NCBI GenBank assembly: GCA_963822905.1
Contig: CAWGJF010000001.1
Coordinates: forward strand, 1,899,524 to 1,963,523
Direction of reading: 5' to 3'
Origin: CAWGJF01 sp963822905
GTDB taxonomy: Bacteria; Bacteroidota; Ignavibacteria; Ignavibacteriales; Ignavibacteriaceae
DNA: 64,000 nucleotides
In this document: piece by piece, positions 35,739 through 43,244 of the stretch
Numbering within the stretch: the first letter of the stretch is position 1
Layout: each line of letters begins with the position of its first letter
The notes under the pieces: generated by a model
Seen by the model: only the letters and a program-made list of their open reading frames with translations
The model's database searches: none
What the model was told of the DNA's origin: nothing
Made by a program: the position numbers and the translations under genes

Positions 35739-36731
35739 ATGAATTCACCTCCAATTTCTGTTATTACAGGGGCTAACGGTTTTGTCGGTAGCCATCTTGT
35801 TGACTGTTTATTAAATAAAGGTCACAAAGTAAGATGTCTTGTTAGAAAATCAAGTAACCTTAGATGGCTTGAAGGAAAAAATGTTGAAATATTTGACTGT
35901 GGTTTATGGGACAAAGAAGGGATATCAAAAGCATTTAGCAATTGTGACTATATTTTTCATGTCGCGGGTGTTGTGAAATCCAAAACACCTGAAGGTTATT
36001 TTAAAGGAAATGTTGAAGCAACAAAAAACTTACTTGAAGTTGTAAAACAAAACAATGTTCAACTGAAAAGATTTGTTGTTGTAAGCAGTCAGACTGCTGT
36101 TGGTCCTTCAGTTGATGAAAAACTTGTTAATGAAGAGAGTGAATGTAAACCTATTACGAATTATGGAAGAAGTAAACTCGAGCAGGAGAAAACAGTACTT
36201 TCCTATTTCCCTGATATACCAATTACAATTTGCAGAGCACCTGCTGTTTATGGTGAAAGAGACACAGAAATATTTATCTATTTTCAGACATTCAATAAAG
36301 GATTAACATCAATTATTGGATTTGACAAAAAAGTTGTAAGCCTTATACACGTAATTGATTTGGTTGAAGGAATTTATTTGTCAGCTGTAAATGAAAAATC
36401 AAACGGAGAGATTTATTTTATAAGTTCTGAAAAAGTTTACAACTGGGATGAGGTTGGTAAAGTCACTTCAGAGGTTTTGAAAAAGAAAGCGATAAGAATT
36501 AAAATCCCGCACTTTGTGGTATTTACAATTGCCGGCTTTGCGCAATTCTTTGCATTGTTTAGTTCAAAACCAGCAACACTTAACATTGAAAAAGCAAAAG
36601 ACCTTACTCAACATGCATGGACTTGTGATACTTCTAAAGCAATAAGAGATATTGGTTACAAGCAAAATATTTCTCTTGAAGAGGGTATAAAAAGAACTTG
36701 TGATTGGTATAAAAAAATGAAATGGATTTAA
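35739..36731 (+). CDS. NAD(P)-dependent epimerase/dehydratase-type SDR, candidate ceramide reductase
   Basis: A 330-residue extended SDR with the nucleotide motif TGANGFVGSHL near residues 9-19 and the catalytic YGRSK near 144-148. In bacterial ceramide pathways an enzyme of this class (CerR) reduces the 3-keto group; it is encoded next to SPT in several species. Here it is divergent from the SPT-like gene with 108 nt between starts. Other possibilities include steroid- or flavonoid-like dehydrogenases. Confidence 0.8.
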   Translation: MNSPPISVITGANGFVGSHLVDCLLNKGHKVRCLVRKSSNLRWLEGKNVEIFDCGLWDKEGISKAFSNCDYIFHVAGVVKSKTPEGYFKGNVEATKNLLEVVKQNNVQLKRFVVVSSQTAVGPSVDEKLVNEESECKPITNYGRSKLEQEKTVLSYFPDIPITICRAPAVYGERDTEIFIYFQTFNKGLTSIIGFDKKVVSLIHVIDLVEGIYLSAVNEKSNGEIYFISSEKVYNWDEVGKVTSEVLKKKAIRIKIPHFVVFTIAGFAQFFALFSSKPATLNIEKAKDLTQHAWTCDTSKAIRDIGYKQNISLEEGIKRTCDWYKKMKWI

Positions 36732-36804
36732 AATTTAAAGATTAATAATTTGAAATAATTAAGATTGAATATATAATACTGCAAACCTTCAATTTTGAAA
36801 TTGT

Positions 36805-37191
36805 TCAATTATTCTGCGCACCTTCATTAATCCATGTTCTAACACCAGTAGTTTGATTTTCATTTAATGCACGGTAACCACCGGGTGGCATTAATGGATA
36901 CGGAGGAACATTTCCTTCAATTGTATAAACCAAAACGCTATTATCAGGTTCAGTGGGAACTACATAGAACCCATCAACAAAAGAAAAATTAGAAAGGTTG
37001 GGAAGATTAGATCCTGATCCTCCATCATGACAAGTAACACATTTTACTTCAAACAATGGAGCAATGTATTTAGAGTAGCTTACGTTCGAATCAGGAATAA
37101 TTACCTTGTCAATATCAGTTGAAGTAAGTGTATCGTCACAGGCAATAAAAATAAAGCCTAAGAAAAACAGGATTAAAAGAATTGATTTCAT
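36805..37191 (-). CDS. Monoheme c-type lipoprotein
   Basis: A 128-residue protein. ATG 37191 is preferred to the longer frame because it places a short basic MKS before a hydrophobic run and a lipobox (IFIAC). One CxxCH site (CVTCHDGG) is followed by a possible Met ligand in PPYPLMPPGG near residue 103. Likely a periplasmic or outer-membrane haem protein of the kind that carries one electron or is found as a fragment of larger cytochromes. It stands alone upstream of tRNA-Ala. Confidence 0.75.
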   Translation of the reverse strand: MKSILLILFFLGFIFIACDDTLTSTDIDKVIIPDSNVSYSKYIAPLFEVKCVTCHDGGSGSNLPNLSNFSFVDGFYVVPTEPDNSVLVYTIEGNVPPYPLMPPGGYRALNENQTTGVRTWINEGAQNN

Positions 37192-37350
37192 AACTTCAAA
37201 TATTTTAAGATCAAACCTATTATATTCAAAACATCCTGTCAATGTAAATACTTTAATTTAATTGAAAACCCGATCATATTTATAACGAATGGATTCAAAT
37301 TGACAAAAGAACAAAAGATAATTAGTTTTCGAACAATATTGTTGAAAAAT

Positions 37351-37423
<73 letters not shown>

Positions 37424-37527
37424 CTCTAAATTGCGTTGATAATAGGAATTCGGCGCATTATTTATAATAAAATTTAATATTATTTATTTATAATCCTCAA
37501 TATTGTTTTTATTAAATTCCCTCCTTA

Positions 37528-38904
37528 ATGAATATACTTCCCGTAAATAATTATTATCGTAAAATTCTTAGAGTAGCTGTTCCCGCAATTGCAGGGCTAT
37601 CAACTCAAATGGTTGTTTCATTAGTTGATTCTGCAATGGTTGGAAGACTTGATAATGCAACATATGCGCTTGCAGCAATGGGAATTGGAGTTCTTGCTAC
37701 ATGGGCGCTAATTAGTTTTTTTTCAAGTCTTGCTACAGGAATTCATGTTGTTGTTGCAAGAAAATATGGCGAGGGAGATTTTATTTCTTGCGGGGTTGTT
37801 TTAAACAATTCAATCCTAATTGCACTTGGAATTGGTGCACTGGTTGCTGCAGTTGGAGTTTTCTTCACATATCCGATAGCACACTTATTTGCTGTGGATA
37901 ATACAGTTGGCGATTTGGCAAGTGATTATCTTTATTACAGGTTCCTGGGAATTCCTTTCTTCCTGATCTCGGTCTCATATCGGGGGTTCTTTTTTGGCAT
38001 TAGCAAAACGAAAATTTTTATGTTTTCGGGTGTTATTACAAATCTATTAAATATCCTTTTCAATTACATTCTTATTTATGGAAGTTTTGGATTTCCAAGA
38101 ATGGGTCTGGCAGGCGCTGGTTTAGGTTCAACATTAGCTACTTCATTTGATGTAATATTTTATTCTATTATAATTTTACTTCCTGATTACAGAAATAGAT
38201 ATCAAAATTTTAAGCATATGGTATTTAATAAGAAATTAATATCAAGCATAGTTAAAATATCTTTACCGGTTTCATTTCAAAATGTTTTTATTCTTATAGG
38301 TTTTTTAAGCTTTATTACAATAACAGGAATTATAGGCATAAAAGAACAAGCTGCTACGCAAGCAATTATCAGTACTTTGTTTATTTCATTTTTACCCTGC
38401 TTTGGGTTTGGAATTGCTGTTCAAACGTTAGTAGGGAATAATCTTGGTGCAAGAAAAATGAAGCTTGCTAAAATTTATGGGTTTGAAACTGCTAAAGTTG
38501 CAACAATTTATACAATCCTTCTTGGAATAATCTTCATAATTATACCTCAATATGTTCTCATAATAATCACCAATGATCAATCAATAATTGAAACTGCAAA
38601 AGGAGCATTAAGAATTGCCGGATTTGCACAAATTTTTTATGCAGTTGGAGTTGTCCTTGCAAATGGTCTGCAGGCAGCAGGAAGAACATTTTATGTTATG
38701 AGATCTGAAGTTATAACAAACTTATTAATCTTTGTTCCACTTGCATATTTTTTTGGAGTTTATTTGGAATTAGGATTGACCTGGGCTTGGGTAGCACTCC
38801 CGGTATATATTATTTTATATTCAATTATGATTTATGTGAAATTTAATTCTATAGATTGGTATACTTCAATTTCGGTAGAAAAAAGCAGTAAGTTAAATTC
38901 CTAG
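37528..38904 (+). CDS. MATE family efflux transporter
   Basis: A 458-residue inner-membrane protein with about twelve hydrophobic segments and the MATE pattern: VPAIAGLSTQMVVSLVDSAMVG near residues 18-39 and, in the second half, QAIISTLFISFLPCFGFGIA near 279-298. Exports cations or drugs, driven by sodium or proton gradients. DinF-like or NorM-like subgroup not decided. It has a moderate AT-rich leader after tRNA-Ala. Confidence 0.9.
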   Translation: MNILPVNNYYRKILRVAVPAIAGLSTQMVVSLVDSAMVGRLDNATYALAAMGIGVLATWALISFFSSLATGIHVVVARKYGEGDFISCGVVLNNSILIALGIGALVAAVGVFFTYPIAHLFAVDNTVGDLASDYLYYRFLGIPFFLISVSYRGFFFGISKTKIFMFSGVITNLLNILFNYILIYGSFGFPRMGLAGAGLGSTLATSFDVIFYSIIILLPDYRNRYQNFKHMVFNKKLISSIVKISLPVSFQNVFILIGFLSFITITGIIGIKEQAATQAIISTLFISFLPCFGFGIAVQTLVGNNLGARKMKLAKIYGFETAKVATIYTILLGIIFIIIPQYVLIIITNDQSIIETAKGALRIAGFAQIFYAVGVVLANGLQAAGRTFYVMRSEVITNLLIFVPLAYFFGVYLELGLTWAWVALPVYIILYSIMIYVKFNSIDWYTSISVEKSSKLNS

Positions 38905-38963
38905 AATTGTTTATCTTACGGAAAAGTATTGACAATAAGGTTTAAGCCAGATATATTTGCTCT

Positions 38964-39362
38964 ATGAAATTTACGAAAAGTAAGATTTTATTGGTTGTAT
39001 TTGTAATTGCAACTGCATTCGGTGGTGCATATATGGATTACTTTCATGGTTTAAGTGATGGTGATAATATTAAACTTGAGTGGAAAACAGGCGATGAAAA
39101 TAATCTAAACCACTTTGCCATTGAAAGAAAATCACTTCAAACTTCATATCTTGAGATTGCGACAATTGATCCAAAAGGAAGCAATTCGTTATATACGTAT
39201 ATTGACCATTCCGCATATAAATCAAATGATGTAATTTTTATGTACAGAATTAAAATTGTTGATAATGATAATCAGGTTTCATATTCTTCCGAAATTACTG
39301 TATCTCATAGTGTTTCTGGTGTGAAACATACTTGGGGCAGTATAAAAGCTATGTTTAGGTGA
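38964..39362 (+). CDS. Exported FN3-like hypothetical protein
   Basis: A 132-residue exported protein. An N-terminal hydrophobic segment (about 7-22) is followed by a single fibronectin-type-III-like beta sandwich: LEWKTGDENNLNHFAIERKS and later FMYRIKIVDNDNQVSYSSEI. Such domains commonly occur in surface or T9SS-exported proteins of Bacteroidetes. No catalytic residues seen. It lies 12 nt before the SpoIID-like gene, possibly in the same transcript. Confidence 0.6.
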   Translation: MKFTKSKILLVVFVIATAFGGAYMDYFHGLSDGDNIKLEWKTGDENNLNHFAIERKSLQTSYLEIATIDPKGSNSLYTYIDHSAYKSNDVIFMYRIKIVDNDNQVSYSSEITVSHSVSGVKHTWGSIKAMFR

Positions 39363-39374
39363 TAACGAAAAGTT

Positions 39375-40661
39375 TTGTCCTACTTACTCTCACCACAGAT
39401 AAATTTCATAATCCCCTCACAAAATAAATCCATCTATAAATTTTCTTTATTTCTTTTTCTTTTCATTTTAGTTTCCTGTTCTCCATCTAAACGATTTACC
39501 AATGAGGCAAATAACTCAATAAATTCCGGTTCAAATACTGAATCATTATCTGAAGTAAGAGTGTTACTTGAAGAAAATACTGCAGCTTGGTTTCTAACTA
39601 TTCAAAATGAAGTTTATTTATTCCAGGATGGAAAAAAAATCGCGCTTATACGTAAGGGGAATACTATACAATGTTATAATGAAAATTATATTTTGAAGCT
39701 GGTAGTACAGGATAAGGAATTTGAAGGAGAGAATTTTAAACTGGTTCCTGCTTATGATAATTTCGTCCAAATGAATGGAGCCAGGTATAAAGGAATAATT
39801 TTTATCTATCCTGCGGGTGAAACAGTTGGTGTGATAAATCATCTCTCACTTGAAGATTATGTAAAAGGAGTTTTGACTAAAGAAATGCCAATCGGAACTG
39901 GTGAACAAAATATTGAAGCATTAAAGGCTGTTGCAATTTGCATTCGAACTTATGCTATTAATAGGATGAAAAATGGGAATACATTGTTTGATTTATTCAA
40001 AGATACCCGCGACCAGGTGTATGGGGGTTTGGATGCAGAGCATCCTTTATCCAATAAAGCTGTTGAAGAAACAAAAGGATTAATTTTAAAATACGATGGT
40101 GAACCTGCAACAATTTATTATCACTCAACTTGCGGTGGTATGACTGAAAGTTCTCAAAATATATTTACCCGGGAAGAAGTACCTTATTTAAAAAGTATTG
40201 AGGATGGATATCCACCTAATTGTATAATTTCCAACAGATTTTCCTGGAAAGAAAAATATAGTAATGAAGTATTTACAAAAAGATTAATTGATGCTAGTCT
40301 TTTAGCAGAAGGAGATTATTCAATAAAAGAAATAAATATTAATTCCCGTTTTTCTTCCGGCCGGGTTAATGAAATGGAAATAGTAGTACAGGATCGATCC
40401 GGTAATGAGAGTTCAATAAAAATCTATGGTAATTCAATAAGAAATATAATAAAGACTGCTGATGGTTCGATGAGCTTGTGGAGTACATTATTTGATGTTG
40501 ATAAAACCGGTTCCGAAATTATTATTAATGGAAAAGGGTTTGGGCACGGTGTAGGTTTGTGTCAATGGGGTGCAATTGGACTTTCCAGAAATGGAAGTAA
40601 CTATAAAGAAATTCTTGAGCATTATTTTCCCGGAACTGAATTAGGAAGCCTGGATGATTAA
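39375..40661 (+). CDS. SpoIID/LytB domain lipoprotein
   Basis: A 428-residue envelope protein. The TTG at 39375 is the only in-frame start before a hydrophobic segment and a lipobox (ILVSC); the true start is therefore uncertain. The SpoIID domain is clear: LTKEMPIGTGEQNIEALKA near 168-186, YYHSTCGGMTES near 249-260, and the closing GKGFGHGVGLCQWGA near 386-400. SpoIID-type proteins cut or modify peptidoglycan glycan strands and are common outside sporeformers. It overlaps maf by 8 nt. Confidence 0.85.
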   Translation: MSYLLSPQINFIIPSQNKSIYKFSLFLFLFILVSCSPSKRFTNEANNSINSGSNTESLSEVRVLLEENTAAWFLTIQNEVYLFQDGKKIALIRKGNTIQCYNENYILKLVVQDKEFEGENFKLVPAYDNFVQMNGARYKGIIFIYPAGETVGVINHLSLEDYVKGVLTKEMPIGTGEQNIEALKAVAICIRTYAINRMKNGNTLFDLFKDTRDQVYGGLDAEHPLSNKAVEETKGLILKYDGEPATIYYHSTCGGMTESSQNIFTREEVPYLKSIEDGYPPNCIISNRFSWKEKYSNEVFTKRLIDASLLAEGDYSIKEININSRFSSGRVNEMEIVVQDRSGNESSIKIYGNSIRNIIKTADGSMSLWSTLFDVDKTGSEIIINGKGFGHGVGLCQWGAIGLSRNGSNYKEILEHYFPGTELGSLDD

Positions 40662-41232
40662 AACAAAAGTTCCAATTTACCTTGCCTCTAAATCTCCGAG
40701 AAGAAAAAAACTATTGAAACAAATCGGACTTCAGTTTAAATCATTCGCTGTAGAAATTGATGAAAAACCATTTAATAATGAATCTCCAATTCATTGTGTT
40801 ATAAGATTATCATCCGAAAAACTGGAAGTGGCTTTAAAGAAAATTCATTCGGGAATTGTCATTACAGCGGATACAATTGTGGTACTTGATAAAAAAATAA
40901 TCGGAAAACCAAGGAATAAAAATGAAGCCCAAAAGATATTAAAATTACTAAGTGGAAGAACACATACAGTTTATACTGGTTTTCAGGTCTATGATTCGTT
41001 TAGTAAAAAGAAAATTTCTGATTATGAAAAAACGAGGGTGAAATTCAGAAAGTTAGATAAAGATGAGATTCAGGAATATGTTGAATCCGGTAGTCCATTA
41101 GATAAAGCTGGAGCATATGGTATTCAAGATGATTTTGGTGCGGTATTCGTAAAAAAAATAACTGGCTGTTACTACAATGTAGTTGGTCTTCCTCTGGCTA
41201 AAGTTTATGAATCATTAAAAATGGTTATTTAA
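40654..41232 (+). CDS. maf: Maf-family nucleotide pyrophosphatase
   Basis: A 192-residue protein with the Maf N-terminal motif LASKSPRRKKLLKQIG near residues 10-25 and TADTIVVLDKKIIGKP near 71-86. Maf proteins hydrolyse non-canonical or canonical NTPs (dTTP/UTP or m7GTP) and affect septation. It overlaps the SpoIID-like gene and lies 1 nt from the next gene, so all three are probably one transcript. Confidence 0.92.
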   Translation: MIKTKVPIYLASKSPRRKKLLKQIGLQFKSFAVEIDEKPFNNESPIHCVIRLSSEKLEVALKKIHSGIVITADTIVVLDKKIIGKPRNKNEAQKILKLLSGRTHTVYTGFQVYDSFSKKKISDYEKTRVKFRKLDKDEIQEYVESGSPLDKAGAYGIQDDFGAVFVKKITGCYYNVVGLPLAKVYESLKMVI

Positions 41233-41233
41233 A

Positions 41234-42190
41234 TTGATATCTAAACTCAGGAAAAAAATATTCTTTTCTATAGCTTTTGGTGGAGCATTATATCTTGCGT
41301 TTACAATTTATGCAGACTATGAACAAGTTTTAAATTCATTTTCAAAATTCAACATACTCCTTCTGCCTTTACTTTTATTTTTATCATTCCTTAACTATTC
41401 AGCAAGATTCCTTAAATGGGATTTTTATTTATCTGTTGTTGATATCAGGTTAAAAAAGATAGATTCTTTCTCCATATTTATGAGCGGGTTAGTGATGAGC
41501 GTTACCCCGGGTAAGCTTGGTGAATTATTAAAATCCTATTTAGTGAAGGAAGTGACTGGTCATCCGATTAGTAAAACAGCGCCAATTATTTTTGCTGAAA
41601 GAATCACTGATTTTTTATCACTGCTTTGTATTTCAATTATTGGCGCAATAGTTTACAAATACGGTGGGGAAATTTCTATAATTGTTGCAGTTTTTTTTAT
41701 AGCCTTAATTGTTGCAATAAGTAACAAAAGAATTGCCTTACCTATTCTTGGAATATTGGAGAGAATTGGCATTCTAAAAAAATACATTCATAACATTCAT
41801 ACAGCTTATGAAAGTTCCGTAAAATTATTAAAATTCAAGCCACTTATTACGATGACTTTTTTAAGCCTAATTTCCTGGGGTTTTGAATGTTTTGGGTATT
41901 ATCTGATTCTTAATAATTTCGGAATCGATTTTGGATTTTTATGGGCTTCTTTTAGTTATTGCTTTGCTACTGTTATTGGGGCAATTTCTATGTTACCAGG
42001 TGGATTAGGTGTAACTGAAGGTTCATTAACTTTTTTACTGGTAGAAAAAAATGTAGCTACCGATATTGCTGTAACAACTACTTTCATTATAAGGGTGGTT
42101 ACACTTTGGTTTGCTGTTTTAGTTGGAGTTTTTGCAGTTTCTTTTTACCAAAAAAGATTTGGAAAATTTTCAATGGAAAACATTAAGTAA
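41234..42190 (+). CDS. Lysylphosphatidylglycerol-synthase transmembrane-region (flippase-like) protein
   Basis: A 318-residue membrane protein with seven to nine hydrophobic segments and a TTG start one nt after maf. Matches the LPG_synthase_TM/UPF0104 type: NYSARFLKWDFYLS near 53-66, VTPGKLGELLKSYLVK near 90-105, and LPGGLGVTEGSLTFLLVEK near 255-273. Without the C-terminal aminoacyl domain, it is likely a lipid flippase or scaffold rather than a synthase. End of the SpoIID-maf operon. Confidence 0.82.
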   Translation: MISKLRKKIFFSIAFGGALYLAFTIYADYEQVLNSFSKFNILLLPLLLFLSFLNYSARFLKWDFYLSVVDIRLKKIDSFSIFMSGLVMSVTPGKLGELLKSYLVKEVTGHPISKTAPIIFAERITDFLSLLCISIIGAIVYKYGGEISIIVAVFFIALIVAISNKRIALPILGILERIGILKKYIHNIHTAYESSVKLLKFKPLITMTFLSLISWGFECFGYYLILNNFGIDFGFLWASFSYCFATVIGAISMLPGGLGVTEGSLTFLLVEKNVATDIAVTTTFIIRVVTLWFAVLVGVFAVSFYQKRFGKFSMENIK

Positions 42191-42231
42191 TTTTTTAAAA
42201 TGCGCCGATGATTGGAATTCAATAAAATAAT

Positions 42232-42262
42232 AACCAAAATTTATTATGCAATAATTTTGGTT
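42232..42262 (+). terminator. Hairpin after flippase-like gene
   Basis: AACCAAAAT (42232-42240) and ATTTTGGTT (42254-42262) form a perfect 9-base stem, extendable inward with one bulge. It lies 42 nt after the stop of the flippase-like gene. The stem is AT-rich and the following U-run is weak, so this is a moderate-quality terminator. Confidence 0.5.
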
Positions 42263-42274
42263 TGACAAATATCA

Positions 42275-42322
42275 GGCTTCAATAATAATTTATTTACTTA
42301 TTAACGGCTCATTGAAGCCGTT
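42275..42322 (+). promoter_or_regulatory. Two mutually exclusive hairpins upstream of ytxH-like gene
   Basis: AACGGCT (42303-42309) and AGCCGTT (42316-42322) followed by TTTTCTT looks like a terminator. GGCTTCAAT (42275-42283) can instead pair with ATTGAAGCC (42311-42319), which would open it. The arrangement resembles an attenuator or riboswitch-like switch 69 nt upstream of the next start. No ligand-type RNA motif was recognised. Confidence 0.45.
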
Positions 42323-42390
42323 TTTCTTGATTTTCAGAACCTCTATTGGTATATTCGAAACCCTAATTAACCTAACCAAAGGAGAAAAAG

Positions 42391-42813
42391 ATGGAACAGG
42401 ATAATAATTTTGGCAAAGGAGTTTTGATTGGATTTCTTACTGGCGGTGCAGTTGGAGCAGTGTTAGGTTTACTATTCGCTCCAAAGAGCGGTAAGGAGTT
42501 CAGGAGTGATATTAAAAACAGTTCTGATGAATATTTTGACGAAGCTGAAAAATATGTTGCAGAAGCCAAAGACAAGGCAATTAATCTGATAAATGAAGGC
42601 AAAAAAAGATCTGAAAAATTGGTTCAGGATGCAAAGGTAAAATCAGATCAGTTAATGAAGGATGCTGAAAAAGTTTTTAATGAAGCCAAAACTAAATCAG
42701 GAGAGTATGTTCAATCGGGAAAAGAAAATGTTGAACAAAAAAGGGAACAACTGAAAAGCGCTATAAAAGCTGGAGTTGATGCCTACAAAGAAACAAAAAA
42801 AACTTCAGAGTAA
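42391..42813 (+). CDS. YtxH domain-containing protein
   Basis: A 140-residue protein with the YtxH start: a Gly-rich membrane segment GFLTGGAVGAVLGLLFAPKSG near residues 11-31, then a long charged, probably coiled-coil tail with AEAKDKA and VKSDQLMKDAEK. ATG follows AAAGGAG. Related proteins are stress-induced in Bacillus. It pairs with the DUF948-like gene 9 nt later. Confidence 0.85.
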   Translation: MEQDNNFGKGVLIGFLTGGAVGAVLGLLFAPKSGKEFRSDIKNSSDEYFDEAEKYVAEAKDKAINLINEGKKRSEKLVQDAKVKSDQLMKDAEKVFNEAKTKSGEYVQSGKENVEQKREQLKSAIKAGVDAYKETKKTSE

Positions 42814-42822
42814 TGAATTTGA

Positions 42823-43206
42823 ATGACAGTTATTGAAATTTTTACGATTGTACTTTTAGTTTTAGCATCAGCTCTGTGTGGTGCATTAATTATCTATTTG
42901 GGGAGAATCACAACCTCTATAAAAGCAATTCAAAATAATCTCAACCAAATCACTTCAGATATTAAACCTCTTATTTCATCAGTTTCTGATCTTGCAGAAA
43001 AATTAACAGAAGTAACCGATGAAGCTAAAGATCAACTTGAAATTTCAAAAAATATTGTATTTAGTGTGAGGGATAGAGTTGATACAATTTTGGAATTGGA
43101 AGAAAAAGTAAGAGACGGAATTGAACAGCCTTTGACAGCAATTACCAGGAATTTTAAAGCAATCTCCGACGGAGTCAGTGCATTTCTAAATTACTTTAAA
43201 AAATAA
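42823..43206 (+). CDS. DUF948-like membrane protein
   Basis: A 127-residue protein with one N-terminal membrane helix (about 4-26) and a long amphipathic, heptad-like region (SIKAIQNNLNQITSDIKPLI). Matches the DUF948 pattern, commonly adjacent to YtxH. Probably a membrane stress partner of the upstream gene. Followed by a strong AGGAGG and the EF-G-like gene. Confidence 0.75.
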   Translation: MTVIEIFTIVLLVLASALCGALIIYLGRITTSIKAIQNNLNQITSDIKPLISSVSDLAEKLTEVTDEAKDQLEISKNIVFSVRDRVDTILELEEKVRDGIEQPLTAITRNFKAISDGVSAFLNYFKK

Positions 43207-43244
43207 TCTTATCTACATCTTTTTAGAAACTTAGGAGGATCGTC

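Noticed and set aside
37434..37457. Similarity of GCGTTGATAATAGGAATTC to GCGCCGATGATTGGAATTC at 42202-42220
   Set aside because: Only two copies with several mismatches; too short to call a repeat family.
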